DNA of 64,000 nt from Halomonas sp. H10-9-1 (GCF_040147005.1 NZ_JAMSHO010000001.1:310001-374000), one strand, 5' to 3'. Positions 45,833 through 55,436 are shown, numbered from the stretch's first letter. The notes: generated by a model from the letters alone, not told the origin. Made by a program: numbers and translations.

Positions 45833-45920
45833 CATACGAGAAAAGGGGAGGGCACGCGCCTGCCTCGTCGCGAGGCCATATCGGCGCCAAGGTCACAACA
45901 GCACCGCAAGGGATGGATTC

Positions 45921-47273
45921 ATGAAGAACAAGTTCAATCGCCTGACCCTCGCCGCCGCCGTGGCGGCCGCCGCCTTTGCCGGACAGGTTCACGCCGGCGG
46001 TTACCAGCTTAATGAGCAGAGCGTCAGCGGCCAGGGCTACGGCCACGCCGGGCGCAGCTCGAACGTCAACGACGCTACCATCGTGTTCGGCAACCCGGCG
46101 GGAATGTCGTTCCTGGATCGTGCCCAGCTCTCGGCCGGTGCCACCTATCTGGTTGTCAATAACGACATCAGTGATGTTACCGCTACTCGTAACGTCGACT
46201 CCGGCCTCCTTGGAGGCGGCATGCCAAATGGTGTCCAGGTGCCGGTCGGAGAGATTCCCGGTGGTAATGAGGGCGATATGGTGGGTAACAAGGCGGTGCC
46301 CTTCGCCTTCTATGCGCACCCGGTCAATGACAGGTTGGCCTTTGGTTTCGGGGTCTACGCCCCCTTTGGCTCGAAGACCGACTATGAAGATGACTTCCAG
46401 GGGCGTTACTTCGGCAACTATACCGAAGTCACGGTCGTCAGCGCGCAGCCAACGGTCTCCTATCGCTTCAATGATCAGTGGTCGGTCGGTGCCGGCATCA
46501 CCTACAACCAGGTGGAAGGTGAGCTGCGTCGCCAGATCCCTACTGGAGCGAGCTATGATCCCGCGGGCGATGTCGATGCACGCGTCGACGGTGACGACGA
46601 GGCCTGGGGGTATAACCTGGGCGTTATCTATCGGCCGGTGCCGGAGACCACCCTGGGGCTGACCTATCGCTCCGAAGTCGAATATGAGCTTGAGGGTGAC
46701 TTCAAGGCCATCGACCCGATGGGCAATGTCGTCAGGTCTGACAACGCTTCTCTCGACCTGACGACCCCCGAAACCGTCAACTTCTCCGTGACTCAGCAGA
46801 TGACCGACAGGCTCAAGTTGATGTTCGGCGCCTCCTGGTCGCGCTGGAGCAAGTTCCAGCAGATTCGCGTCACCGGCGATACGATAGAGGAAATCACTAA
46901 TGAGACCCAAAATTACAGTAATGCCTGGGCCTTCGCAGTGGGTGGCGAGTATCAGCTGAACCCGCAGTGGGTGCTGCGGGCCGGCTTGACGCTGGACGAT
47001 ACGCCGAGCAATGACCAGCGCCGCAGCGTGCGTATTCCCTCCGATGATCGTCGCATCTTCTCACTGGGCGCTGGTTGGACACCGACCGACACACTGACCA
47101 TTGATTTCGCGTACTCCTACCTTACCGAGCATGCTACTCGCATCGAGCAGACCCGTGCCGACCACCTGGCAAGTCCCGCGACCGGTGGTGTGCCGGTTGG
47201 GGGCGCCACCTACGCTGCCGACTACAAGAACGAGGCCCATGGCTTCGGTGCCCAGCTGACCTACCGCTTCTGA
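45921..47273 (+). CDS. fadL: FadL-family outer-membrane long-chain fatty acid transporter
   Basis: A 450-aa beta-barrel with a cleaved signal peptide (LTLAAAVAAAAFAGQVHA, cut after A25). The mature N-terminus GGYQLNEQSVSGQGYGHAGRSSNVNDATIVFGNPAGM has the FadL hatch motif NPAGM, followed by alternating barrel strands and the C-terminal aromatic ending LTYRF for BAM recognition. It imports long-chain fatty acids. The ATG at 45921 is chosen over upstream frames because the signal peptide starts there. The upstream 299-bp region holds two PsrA-like sites. Confidence 0.92.
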   Translation: MKNKFNRLTLAAAVAAAAFAGQVHAGGYQLNEQSVSGQGYGHAGRSSNVNDATIVFGNPAGMSFLDRAQLSAGATYLVVNNDISDVTATRNVDSGLLGGGMPNGVQVPVGEIPGGNEGDMVGNKAVPFAFYAHPVNDRLAFGFGVYAPFGSKTDYEDDFQGRYFGNYTEVTVVSAQPTVSYRFNDQWSVGAGITYNQVEGELRRQIPTGASYDPAGDVDARVDGDDEAWGYNLGVIYRPVPETTLGLTYRSEVEYELEGDFKAIDPMGNVVRSDNASLDLTTPETVNFSVTQQMTDRLKLMFGASWSRWSKFQQIRVTGDTIEEITNETQNYSNAWAFAVGGEYQLNPQWVLRAGLTLDDTPSNDQRRSVRIPSDDRRIFSLGAGWTPTDTLTIDFAYSYLTEHATRIEQTRADHLASPATGGVPVGGATYAADYKNEAHGFGAQLTYRF

Positions 47274-47296
47274 GCGGAGCCCGCCAGGCGTGACCA

Positions 47297-47322
47297 GGGA
47301 GCCCGGCCTCGACCGGGCTCCC
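47297..47322 (+). terminator. Strong hairpin after fadL
   Basis: A perfect 10-bp stem GGGAGCCCGG / CCGGGCTCCC with a CCTCGA loop, 23 bp after the fadL stop. No T-tract follows. Confidence 0.6.
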
Positions 47323-47473
47323 CGTATCTGGGGAGGTGCCACGGCCGGTGGATGGGTGCGGCCCGCCGCGGCTTTCGCTACAATGGCGCTCTTTTCCGTG
47401 CCAACGCGGCGCCGGTCTCTCGCCTGCGCCGCGTTGGCCGTATGTCCACCGCAGATTCAGGCGAGACGCCCCC

Positions 47474-48572
47474 ATGCTGGAAACCAACCCGATTCATAAC
47501 CTCATCAAGGACCTGTCTGAGCGGACAGACGTCCTGAGGGGGTATCTTTGACTATGCCGAGAAGAAGGATCGGCTAGAGGAAGTCACCCGCGAACTCGAG
47601 GACCCCAACGTCTGGAACGATCCGGACTACGCCCAGAAGCTCGGCAAGGAGCGGGCCACCCTGGAGCTTATTGTCGAGACCATCGACGAGCTGGACCAGG
47701 GCCTGGGCGATAGTCGCGACCTGCTGGAACTGGCCGAGATGGAGGAGGATCAGGCCACGGCCGACGAGGTCCAGAAGGAGCTCGACGGCATGAAGGCGAG
47801 CCTCGAGAAGCTCGAGTTCCGGCGCATGTTCTCCGGCGAGATGGATGCCAACAACGCCTACCTGGATATCCAGTCGGGTTCTGGCGGCACCGAGGCCCAG
47901 GACTGGGCCAATATGCTGCTGCGCATGTACCTGCGCTGGGCCGAGCATCACGGCTTCAAGGCCGAGATCACCGAGCTCTCCGCCGGCGAGGTGGCAGGCA
48001 TCAAGTCGGCCACCGTGCACATCCAGGGCGACCACGCCTTCGGCTGGCTGCGCACCGAGACCGGCGTGCACCGCCTGGTGCGCAAGAGCCCGTTCGATTC
48101 CGGCGGCCGCCGCCACACCTCCTTCTGCTCGGTGTTCCTGTCACCGGAGATCGACGACAGCTTCGAGGTCGAGATCAATCCCTCGGACCTGCGTGTCGAC
48201 ACCTACCGCTCCAGCGGCGCTGGCGGCCAGCACGTCAACACCACCGACTCGGCGGTGCGTATCACCCACGAGCCCACCGGCATCGTGGTGGCCTGTCAGA
48301 GCCAGCGTAGCCAGCATGCCAACCGCGACTTCGCCATGAAGCAGCTCAAGGCGAGGCTGTGGGAGCACGAGATGGAGAAGCGCAACGCCGCCAAGCAGGA
48401 AGCCGAGGACTCCAAGTCCGATATCGGCTGGGGCAGCCAGATCCGCTCCTATGTGCTGGATGACCAGCGCATCAAGGACCTGCGTACCGGCGTGCAGACC
48501 AGCAACTGCGACAAGGTGCTGGATGGCGACCTGGATCAGTTTATCGTCGCCAGTCTCAAACAGGGTCTATAG
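47474..48572 (+). CDS. prfB: Peptide chain release factor 2, with programmed +1 frameshift
   Basis: A 365-aa product from 47474-47548 joined to 47550-48572. RF2 reads UGA and UAA stops. The first 25 codons ([20 protein letters not shown]...) end at an in-frame TGA; a +1 shift there continues [19 protein letters not shown]. The body has the specificity region with the SPF tripeptide ([14 protein letters not shown]) and the GGQ motif ([18 protein letters not shown]). Low RF2 favours the shift, so the gene is autoregulated. TACAAT at 47379-47384 is a possible -10. lysS follows, as in many gammaproteobacteria. Confidence 0.97.
47537..47552 (+). promoter_or_regulatory. RF2 autoregulatory frameshift site
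   Basis: AGGGGGTATCTTTGAC: an internal Shine-Dalgarno AGGGGG placed 3 nt before the slippery CTT-TGA-C, identical in layout to E. coli prfB. Confidence 0.97.
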
Positions 48573-48731
48573 CCTGCTGCGCCTGTCGACGCGACACCGC
48601 CCCTCTGCTCGAGATGTCCATCGATCCGAGTCGATGCCGCTCTCGGCACAGGGGCGGCTTGTATCGGCGACGCTTGCACGGCTCTAGATGCGTCTCAGCT
48701 TTCGTATTCGAGATTTCCAACAGGTAGCGAT

Positions 48732-50282
48732 ATGGCCAACGAGAGTCCCTCAGCGGAAAGCCCGCAGAACGAAGAGAACCGCTTGATCGCCGAGCGCCGC
48801 GCCAAGCTGGCGGCACGCCGTGAACGGGCCGCCGCCCAGGGCGAGAGCGCCTTTCCCAACGACTTCCGCCGCGACAGCCATGCCGCCGAGCTGATCGAGG
48901 AGTTGGGCGACAAGGAGAAGGAGGAGCTGGAGGCGCTGAGCCGCCAGGCCGCCGTGGCCGGGCGCATCATGCGCAAGCGCGGCCCCTTCATCGTCATCCA
49001 GGATGTCTCGGGCCAGATCCAGCTCTACGTCGACAAGAAGGGCCTACCTGCCGATCTGCTCGAGGAGATCAAGAGCTGGGACATCGGCGACCTGGTGGCC
49101 GCCCGCGGTCCGGTGCACAAGTCCGGCAAGGGTGACCTCTACGTGATGATGGTGGAGGCGCGGCTGCTCACCAAGAGCCTGCGACCGCTGCCCGACAAGT
49201 TCCATGGCCTCACCGACATGGAGGCACGCTACCGCCAGCGCTACGTGGACCTGATCATGAACCCCGACTCGCGTCAGGTGTTCGAGACCCGCGCCGGAGT
49301 GATCAGCGCCATGCGCCGTTTCTTCGAGGCGCGCGGCTTCATGGAGGTCGAGACCCCCATGCTGCAGGCGATTCCCGGTGGCGCCACGGCGCGTCCCTTC
49401 ATCACCCACCATAATGCGCTGGACCAGGACATGTACCTGCGCATCGCGCCTGAGCTCTACCTCAAGCGCCTGGTGGTGGGCGGCTTCGAGAAGGTCTTCG
49501 AGATCAATCGTAACTTCCGCAACGAGGGGCTCTCCACGCGCCACAACCCCGAGTTCACCATGATCGAGTTCTACCAGGCCTACGCGGATTACCACGACCT
49601 GATGGATCTCACCGAGGAGATGCTGCGTACCCTGACTCGGGAGGTGCTGGGCAGCACCACCGTGGTCAACACCGTGCGCAACCGCGATGGCGAGGTGCTG
49701 GAGCAGTTCGAGTACGACTTCGGCCAGCCGCTGCGTCGCTTGAGCGTGTTCGATTCGATCCTCGAGTACAACCCGGATATCCACGCCGAGGCACTGGCCG
49801 ATGAGGCCGCGGCGCGACAGATCGCCGAGCGTCTGGATATCGACGTCAAGGATGGCTGGGGCCTGGGCAAGGTCCAGATCGAGATCTTCGAGAAGACCGT
49901 GGAGCATCGCCTCCAGCAGCCCACCTTCATCACCGAGTACCCCACCGAGGTGAGCCCGCTGGCGCGGCGCAAGGACTCCAACCCCTTCGTCACCGAGCGC
50001 TTCGAGTTCTTCGTTGGCGGTCGCGAGATCGCCAACGGCTTCTCGGAGCTCAACGACGCCGAGGATCAGGCCGAGCGCTTCCGCGAGCAGGTGGCGGAGA
50101 AGGAGGCCGGCGACGACGAGGCGATGTATTTCGACGCCGACTATGTGCGCGCGCTGGAGTATGGCCTGCCACCCACCGCCGGCGAGGGCATCGGCATCGA
50201 TCGCCTGGTGATGCTGCTCACCGACAGCGCCTCGATCCGCGACGTGCTGCTGTTCCCGGCCATGCGGCCCGAGGTGGAGTGA
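48732..50282 (+). CDS. lysS: Lysyl-tRNA synthetase, class II
   Basis: A 516-aa class II synthetase. An N-terminal OB-fold anticodon-binding domain ([30 protein letters not shown]) precedes the catalytic domain with motif 1 ([27 protein letters not shown]), motif 2 ([29 protein letters not shown]) and motif 3 ([30 protein letters not shown]). The start at 48732 follows CAGGTAGCG. Confidence 0.97.
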   Translation: MANESPSAESPQNEENRLIAERRAKLAARRERAAAQGESAFPNDFRRDSHAAELIEELGDKEKEELEALSRQAAVAGRIMRKRGPFIVIQDVSGQIQLYVDKKGLPADLLEEIKSWDIGDLVAARGPVHKSGKGDLYVMMVEARLLTKSLRPLPDKFHGLTDMEARYRQRYVDLIMNPDSRQVFETRAGVISAMRRFFEARGFMEVETPMLQAIPGGATARPFITHHNALDQDMYLRIAPELYLKRLVVGGFEKVFEINRNFRNEGLSTRHNPEFTMIEFYQAYADYHDLMDLTEEMLRTLTREVLGSTTVVNTVRNRDGEVLEQFEYDFGQPLRRLSVFDSILEYNPDIHAEALADEAAARQIAERLDIDVKDGWGLGKVQIEIFEKTVEHRLQQPTFITEYPTEVSPLARRKDSNPFVTERFEFFVGGREIANGFSELNDAEDQAERFREQVAEKEAGDDEAMYFDADYVRALEYGLPPTAGEGIGIDRLVMLLTDSASIRDVLLFPAMRPEVE

Positions 50283-50334
50283 CATTGGCGTCGATGGCGG
50301 AAGCGCTCGGGGCTGATCCGGGGGCAGGCCCTTC

Positions 50335-50415
50335 GGGGTCAGACCCCGGCGGTGGATATCGCCGATCGAGCAGCGCACGATGATAGGTCTGGCGGCCTGG
50401 CCGGGGTCTGACCCC
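50335..50415. repeat. Palindromic element with GGGGTCWGACCCC ends, copy 2
   Basis: GGGGTCAGACCCC (50335-50347) and GGGGTCTGACCCC (50403-50415) flank 55 bp. In copy 1 the two palindromes appear in the opposite order. It is located in the 233-bp gap between lysS and the next gene. Confidence 0.8.
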
Positions 50416-50515
50416 AGGGGGCCATGCCACCAGCCTTCGGTAAGTACGGGAAGCATTGGTAAACACTGCAGACAGCGCCCATAATGGCGGTCGTTTCGAC
50501 GTCGAGGAGACCGTG

Positions 50516-50902
50516 ATGAAACTGCTCAATCGCTCTGCCCTGAGCTTACGCCCGACCCAGCACTTCGTGGACTGGATCAACGGGCTCGAGCCCACCATGG
50601 ACGGGGACGACCTGACCCTGGCCGACGTCGAACGCGAAAGCACCGTCTACCTGATCCCGGAGATGGACACCCCGGAGGCCCTGCAGGAGTTCGTGCGCGA
50701 ACGCTATCTCGAGATCCTCGAGACCGAACTGCGCGCCTGGGAGGAAGACGAGCGGCAGTGGCCCGAGACTCTCGACTGGCCGCTGTTCCAGCGCTTCCTG
50801 CAGCTCGAGCACAGCTATCTGGCCATCGACCTCGACAACGAGGCGGCACTGGAGATCTCCGAGATCGACGACAGCCTGCTGCTGGAGACCGATCAGGACT
50901 GA
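50516..50902 (+). CDS. Conserved hypothetical acidic protein
   Basis: A 128-aa, strongly acidic protein (MKLLNRSALSLRPTQHFVDWINGLEP; later EFVRERYLEILETELRAWEEDERQWPETLDWPLFQRFLQLEHSYLAIDLDNEAALEISEIDDSLLLE). No signal peptide or membrane segment. The ATG at 50516 follows GAGGAGACCGTG. The conserved-looking WINGLEP and WPETLDWPLFQRFL blocks suggest a family found in pseudomonads and relatives, but I cannot assign a function. Confidence 0.75.
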   Translation: MKLLNRSALSLRPTQHFVDWINGLEPTMDGDDLTLADVERESTVYLIPEMDTPEALQEFVRERYLEILETELRAWEEDERQWPETLDWPLFQRFLQLEHSYLAIDLDNEAALEISEIDDSLLLETDQD

Positions 50903-50944
50903 TCCTGGGCGGCCTCGCGCCCCGGCAACCCGCTCGACAAGCGT

Positions 50945-51739
50945 TCAGCTGCCGGGGCTCTCCCAGCCCAGCATCGCCCAGCGCATCGGCGCGCCTCCCC
51001 GGCGGCCACGCCCGGGGTCCCGCGCATACCAGGCCGCGAGTCGTGAGGCCTCCTCGCTGCTCAGCTCACCCAGTATTCGGGTGGCACGCTGCACGAAGGC
51101 TTCGGCACTTTCCGCACCGGCCAGCCGGCTGGGGGTCTCGATATAGTCCAGGGTGGCGTATATGCCGCGGGCGTGGAGCAGGTTGAGCGCATAGATATGG
51201 TCGGGCAGGCCGATGCCCGGTCGCTCTAGGAGAGCATCGATCTCGGGGTCGAGGAAGTGGCCCCCGGCCAGCTGGGTCATGTAGACGCGACGACTGGCGT
51301 GGGCGTTGAGCTTGGCCAGGGCGTCGTCGAGATCATCGACGAGGCCGGCCCTCGAGGCGACCACGATGTCGCAGCGGGGCACGTCGTCCCAGGGCTCCTC
51401 CCAGGCGCGACGGATCGCGGTCACGTTGTCGGCACCGAGCTTGCCGGCGCGGTGCATCAACTGCTCGAGCATGGCCGGGCTGTGATCGAGTCCGTAGACA
51501 TGCTCCATCCGGTCGCACAGCAACAAGCCGATGGTTCCCGGGCCACAGCCGACGTCGAGTAGGGTGTGGCAGTCGGTCAGGTCAAGCCGCGACACGAAGG
51601 CGTTCGCGTAGCTGCCGCCCAGGGGCTTCGCGCCAAGGTCGGCGGCCCGGGCATCCCAGGCGCTGACCGGTTTCGGCTTACGCCCCGAGGCGTCAAGGTG
51701 TTGGCGGTAGCGGTCGGCGAAGTCGATATCGCTGAGCAT
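50945..51739 (-). CDS. Class I SAM-dependent methyltransferase
   Basis: A 264-aa protein with the SAM-binding motif LLDVGCGPGTIGLLL (motif I at 62-68) and the acidic end of strand 2 in VYGLDHS. A core methyltransferase domain (about 40-170) is followed by a C-terminal segment of unknown role. The substrate is unknown. It is divergent from the MFS exporter at 51845, which suggests but does not prove a functional link. Confidence 0.85.
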   Translation of the reverse strand: MLSDIDFADRYRQHLDASGRKPKPVSAWDARAADLGAKPLGGSYANAFVSRLDLTDCHTLLDVGCGPGTIGLLLCDRMEHVYGLDHSPAMLEQLMHRAGKLGADNVTAIRRAWEEPWDDVPRCDIVVASRAGLVDDLDDALAKLNAHASRRVYMTQLAGGHFLDPEIDALLERPGIGLPDHIYALNLLHARGIYATLDYIETPSRLAGAESAEAFVQRATRILGELSSEEASRLAAWYARDPGRGRRGGAPMRWAMLGWESPGS

Positions 51740-51844
51740 GGCGGGCTCCCTTGAGGTAATCGTTCAAGCCTAGCGCTACTGCGGCCAGACGAGTGTGATG
51801 CGCATCAACTCATTCGACATGGACCCCAAGGAAGGGCACATACC

Positions 51845-53224
51845 GTGAGCCGACTCTTCGAGACGCGCCCCGGCGACGATGGCCTGCCGGGCCCCGAGCG
51901 GCGGCTGGCCGTGCTGGCGCTGATCCTGGGAACCCTGATGGCGGTGGTGGACACCACCATGGTCAATATCGCGCTGCCCTCCATCGCCACTGGCCTCGAG
52001 GTCGCCGACGCCCGAGTGGTGTGGGTCACCAACCTCTTCCAGGTCAGCTGTGCCGCCTTCCTGCTGGTATTCGCCGCCCTCAGCGAACTGCTCAGCCGGC
52101 GCCGCCTCTACGTGGCGGGCGTGGCGGTGTTCACCCTGGCCGCCCTGGGCTGCGCGCTATCGACAAGCCTTGAGTCGCTGCTGGTATTCCGCGCCCTGCA
52201 GGGGTTGGGCGCGGCGGCGACGCTCTCCATCGGTCCCTCGATCTACCGGCAGATCTTTCCCACGCGGCTGCTGGGCAGCGCCCTGGGGCTTTCCGCCATG
52301 GTGGTGGCCGGCGGCTATGCCGCCGGCCCGGCCATCGGTGGGCTGCTGCTTTCGGTGGTCGACTGGCCTTGGCTGTTCGCCCTCCACCTGCCGCTGGGCG
52401 CGGTGGCGGTGGTGCTGGCCTGGCGGGCGCTGCCCCGCGAATCGGCACGCCCCGGTGGCTTCGACTGGCAGGGGGCGCTGCTCTCGATCGCCATGCTCGG
52501 GGGCTTCTTCGTCGCCATGGACGGGCTCGGCCACGGCATGTCGGTCGCGGTGCTGGCGGCGTGGCTGGGCAGTAGCCTGGTGGCGGCGCTGCTGTTTCTG
52601 CGTCGCCAGCGGCGGGCTACCCATCCGCTGTTGCCGCTGGCGATCTTCGCCGAGCGGCGCTTCAGCCTGGCGCTGGCCACCCAGGGCAGTGCCTTCGTGG
52701 GCCAGGGGCTCGCCTTCGTGGCACTCTCCTTCCTGTTCCAGAAACAGATGGACTTCTCGCCTCTCGAGACCGCCTGGTTGTTCACCCCCTGGCCGCTGGC
52801 GATCATGTTGGTGGGGCCGCTGGCGGGGCGGCTGGCGGATCGGCTCAACCCCACCCTGCTGGCCTCGCTGGGCCTCGCCCTGCTGATGGTTGGCCTGGCC
52901 GCGCTGGCCCGCCTCGATACCGAGGCCGGGGTGGTCGAGGTGCTATGGCGCATGGCGTTGTGCGGGGTGGGCTTCGGGCTTTTCCAGCCACCCAACAATC
53001 GGGAGCTGATGGGCAGCGTGTCCGTGGCGCGCAGCGCCAACACCTCCGGCGCCATGAGCACCTCGCGCACCGTGGCGCAGTCGCTGGGGGTGGCCCTGGT
53101 GGGTGCCTTCCTGGCCGCCGGGGTCGCGGTGCAGGCCACGCTGTGGCTGGGCGCCCTGACGACCCTGGCCGCCTTGCTGTTCAGCCTGTCGAGGGTCTCG
53201 CTCGCCGCCGCTCGGCGCGAGTAG
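51845..53224 (+). CDS. DHA2-type MFS drug:proton antiporter
   Basis: A 459-aa, roughly 14-helix transporter. The family signature AVVDTTMVNIALPSIA follows helix 1. RALQGLGAAATLSIGPSIYRQIFP is motif B/C-like, and there is an AGPAIGG motif at helix 5. Such proteins export drugs, dyes or metabolites. The start is GTG at 51845 with AAGGAAGGG about 10 nt upstream. Specificity is unknown. Confidence 0.88.
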   Translation: MSRLFETRPGDDGLPGPERRLAVLALILGTLMAVVDTTMVNIALPSIATGLEVADARVVWVTNLFQVSCAAFLLVFAALSELLSRRRLYVAGVAVFTLAALGCALSTSLESLLVFRALQGLGAAATLSIGPSIYRQIFPTRLLGSALGLSAMVVAGGYAAGPAIGGLLLSVVDWPWLFALHLPLGAVAVVLAWRALPRESARPGGFDWQGALLSIAMLGGFFVAMDGLGHGMSVAVLAAWLGSSLVAALLFLRRQRRATHPLLPLAIFAERRFSLALATQGSAFVGQGLAFVALSFLFQKQMDFSPLETAWLFTPWPLAIMLVGPLAGRLADRLNPTLLASLGLALLMVGLAALARLDTEAGVVEVLWRMALCGVGFGLFQPPNNRELMGSVSVARSANTSGAMSTSRTVAQSLGVALVGAFLAAGVAVQATLWLGALTTLAALLFSLSRVSLAAARRE

Positions 53225-53310
53225 CGGGCGCACGCGGGGAGCCATCGCATCGTTCGCGCCGCCGATAGCGGGTACAATGGGGCTTCACTTCACCACTCCG
53301 GGAAGCCGCC

Positions 53311-53619
53311 ATGAGCGTCCAGTCAAGCATCGAAGAGAAGCTCAAGACCCTCGAGCCCGCCTTTCTGCAGGTGGAGAACGAGAGCCATCGGCACGCCGTG
53401 CCGCCCAACTCCGAGACCCACTTCAAGGTCACCCTGGTCAGCGGCCGCTTCCACGGGCTGATGCCGGTCAAGCGCCACCAGCAGCTCTACTCCCTGCTGG
53501 CCGATGAGCTGGCCGGCCCGGTGCATGCCCTTGCCCTGCACCTCTACACGCCGCAGGAGTGGGAGGCCAGCGGCCAGGCGCGCCCCGACTCCCCCGACTG
53601 CCGGGGCGGCGGTCGGTGA
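53311..53619 (+). CDS. bolA: BolA-family protein
   Basis: A 102-aa protein: IEEKLKTLEPAFLQVENESHRHAVPPNSETHFKVTLVSGRFHGLMPVKRHQQLYSLLADELAGPVHALALHLYTPQEW. It has the conserved HxxHxVP-type histidines and the C-terminal H of the BolA class fold, which bind [2Fe-2S] clusters with monothiol glutaredoxins; BolA also affects cell shape. The stop overlaps the next start (GTGA). Confidence 0.92.
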   Translation: MSVQSSIEEKLKTLEPAFLQVENESHRHAVPPNSETHFKVTLVSGRFHGLMPVKRHQQLYSLLADELAGPVHALALHLYTPQEWEASGQARPDSPDCRGGGR

Positions 53620-54437
53620 TCAGCGAGCCGCAGCGCCTCCAGTACCTGGAGGCGATGGGGTTGACCGGGTGGGCGGCGCGCTACGCGCTGCCCAACGCCC
53701 GGCCGACCCCGGCCTGCGAGTGGGAGGTGCTGGCGGCCCCCGTCGCCGCGCCTCCCGGCGAGCGTCTGCATGCGCTGCTCGACGAGGCCCGGGAGCAGCC
53801 TGCCGCCCCCCGCTCGGAGGCCCCTGCCCAGGAGCGGGTCGCGCGCGCCCCGCGACCGGGCAAGGCGCGCGCGGCCCTGCTGGGGGAGACGCCGCGCCCG
53901 GAAGCGCCCGATAACGCTGCCGAGGAGGCCGCCGGTCCGGTGGCACGCTCCGCCGGGGAGGCGCTGCGCTTCGCCTTCCAGATCGCTTGTCTGGAGGGTC
54001 GCTGGCTGATAGTGCTGACAGGCGAGCAGGCCCCGGGGCGGCCCCAGCTGATGTTGCTCGCCAACCTGTTGCGTGCCGCGGGGGTCGAGTCACCACTGCC
54101 GGTCTTCCAGGACTTTCGCTGGCCGCTGCAGGAGGGGCTGCCGGTACATGAGCCTCTGGAGGAGGCCCGCGAGGGCTTGAAGGCCTTCATCGCGGGAACC
54201 CGCCGGCGTGGCTGGGCGCCGCAACGGCTATTGGTGTTCGGTCAGGAGGACGCCCTGGGCCGGGTGCTGTCGCTTGCGGATGGGCATTGCCCGGTGCTGG
54301 ACCTTCCCGCCTGGCAGGGGCCGGCCCTGGCCGAGCTGGCCGGCAGTGCTGAGGCCAAGCGCGCGATGCTGCCGCAGCTGCTTGAGCTGGGCAAGGCATG
54401 GCGAGACGCCGTGGCGAAGGCGCCGGATGAGTGTTAG
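53616..54437 (+). CDS. holD: Probable DNA polymerase III psi subunit (HolD-like)
   Basis: A 273-aa protein from the GTG at 53616, overlapping the bolA stop. The N-terminus RLQYLEAMGLTGWAARYALPNARP resembles the E. coli psi start (LQQLGITQWSLRRP), followed by a long Ala/Pro/Glu-rich linker (~60-115) and a folded C-terminal part (LRFAFQIACLEGRWLIVLTGEQAPGRPQLMLLANLLRAAGV...). It sits directly upstream of rimI, exactly where holD lies in E. coli. Psi links the clamp loader to chi and SSB. Pseudomonads have a similarly enlarged, hard-to-recognise psi. The assignment is from context plus weak N-terminal similarity. Confidence 0.65.
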   Translation: MISEPQRLQYLEAMGLTGWAARYALPNARPTPACEWEVLAAPVAAPPGERLHALLDEAREQPAAPRSEAPAQERVARAPRPGKARAALLGETPRPEAPDNAAEEAAGPVARSAGEALRFAFQIACLEGRWLIVLTGEQAPGRPQLMLLANLLRAAGVESPLPVFQDFRWPLQEGLPVHEPLEEAREGLKAFIAGTRRRGWAPQRLLVFGQEDALGRVLSLADGHCPVLDLPAWQGPALAELAGSAEAKRAMLPQLLELGKAWRDAVAKAPDEC

Positions 54438-54972
54438 TTCGCAGGGCGGGAAAGCGGTACGCCTGTCCGTGGCCGATCTGTCTGCCGTGGTGGCGCTGGA
54501 GGCGGCCCACAACTGGCCCATGAGCGGCTCCGAGGCGCAGTTGAGGATCGCGCTTGCCGATCCCGCCACGGCGCTCTTCGGGGTTGCGGTCGGCTCGACC
54601 CTGGAGGCCTATGCCTCGGTGGTCCGGCTGCCCTTCGAGGCGGAGCTCCAGGCGATCCTGGTGGATGCGTCCCGCCGGGGTAAGGGGCTTGGTCGGCGGC
54701 TGCTCGGCGTGGTGGTCGACCAGGCCCGCGAGTGGGGCAGCGAACGCCTGCTGCTGGAGGTGCGGGCGGGCAATGCCTCGGCGATTGCCCTCTATCGCGC
54801 GGTAGGCTTTCGCGAGGACGGCATTCGCCGCGGTTACTATCCGCCACTGCCCTGTCCGCCACTGCCCTGTCCGCCACGGCCCAGTGAGGCTTTGCATGCC
54901 CCGGAAATGCCGCCGCGGCGGACCGGGGCGGTCAGGGAAGATGCGCTGCTGATGTCGCTGGCGCTGGGGTGA
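54427..54972 (+). CDS. rimI: Ribosomal protein S18-alanine N-acetyltransferase RimI
   Basis: A 181-aa GNAT acetyltransferase: AELQAILVDASRRGKGLGRRLLGVVVDQAREWGSERLLLEVRAGNASAIALYRAVGFREDGIRRGYYP contains the acetyl-CoA loop (RRGKGLGRRLL) and the N-ALY-GF-G motif of RimI. A ~40-residue tail beyond the usual end starts with PPLPCPPLPCPPRP, encoded by a 15-bp tandem repeat (54841-54885). The start at 54427 overlaps holD by 11 bp. Confidence 0.92.
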   Translation: MSVSSQGGKAVRLSVADLSAVVALEAAHNWPMSGSEAQLRIALADPATALFGVAVGSTLEAYASVVRLPFEAELQAILVDASRRGKGLGRRLLGVVVDQAREWGSERLLLEVRAGNASAIALYRAVGFREDGIRRGYYPPLPCPPLPCPPRPSEALHAPEMPPRRTGAVREDALLMSLALG

Positions 54973-54986
54973 GTCGCCGCGGCGTC

Positions 54987-55181
54987 TTAGCCCTGGCCGT
55001 CGCCATCCAGCTCGTCAAGCTTGCCCAGCACGGCGGTCAGGCGGCGCTCCCACTCCTCGCGCTCCTGCTTCAGGCGGCTGTTTTCCTCGCGCAGCTCTTC
55101 GGCTTCCATCTTCAGCAGCTCCAGAGCCTCCACGGCGCTGGTGACCTTCTGTTCGAGCCGGTTGAAGAGTTCGATGCTCAT
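54987..55181 (-). CDS. zapB: Cell division protein ZapB
   Basis: A 64-aa, entirely coiled-coil protein (MSIELFNRLEQKVTSAVEAL then ELLKMEAEELREENSRLKQE...). ZapB stabilises the Z-ring with ZapA and links it to MatP. The length and the NRLEQKV-(T/Q)-AVE start are family-typical. It is convergent with rimI. Confidence 0.9.
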   Translation of the reverse strand: MSIELFNRLEQKVTSAVEALELLKMEAEELREENSRLKQEREEWERRLTAVLGKLDELDGDGQG

Positions 55182-55314
55182 CCTGTTCTCCTGAGGTGTC
55201 TTCCGGGTGGTCCTTGTGGCCGAGCCGGGGCCCGTGGCGGGCGATCCAGGCCAGCAGCGTAACGCCGAGCCCCTGGCTCAGCAAGCGTCGTCTTGCCGCG
55301 ACGCTCAAGGCTGT

Positions 55315-55436
55315 TCTGGCGACAGGCCCTCGAGGGGGCGCTACGCGTATTTCCCTGTAGGCTACCTCGGCCCTGCAGCGCTCTTGCGTCCCGCTCCGCT
55401 TGCAGGTCCGGTACTGGCCATCCTTGGCCAGCCCGT
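55315..55436 (-). repeat. Structured palindromic intergenic element, diverged copy C
   Basis: In reverse orientation this stretch matches parts of copy B: GCGACAGGCC, GGGGGCGCT, then (as TACAGGGAAATA on the minus strand) the AGGGA-loop hairpin next to GTAGC. A perfect hairpin CTGGCC-ATCCTT-GGCCAG (55414-55431; minus-strand loop AAGGAT) follows about 55 bp later, with an insertion relative to copies A and B. It occupies the 320-bp gap 55182-55501, where I see no convincing gene. Confidence 0.55.

Noticed and set aside
47549..47551. In-frame stop making prfB look like a pseudogene
   Set aside because: It is the conserved RF2 programmed frameshift site with its internal Shine-Dalgarno.
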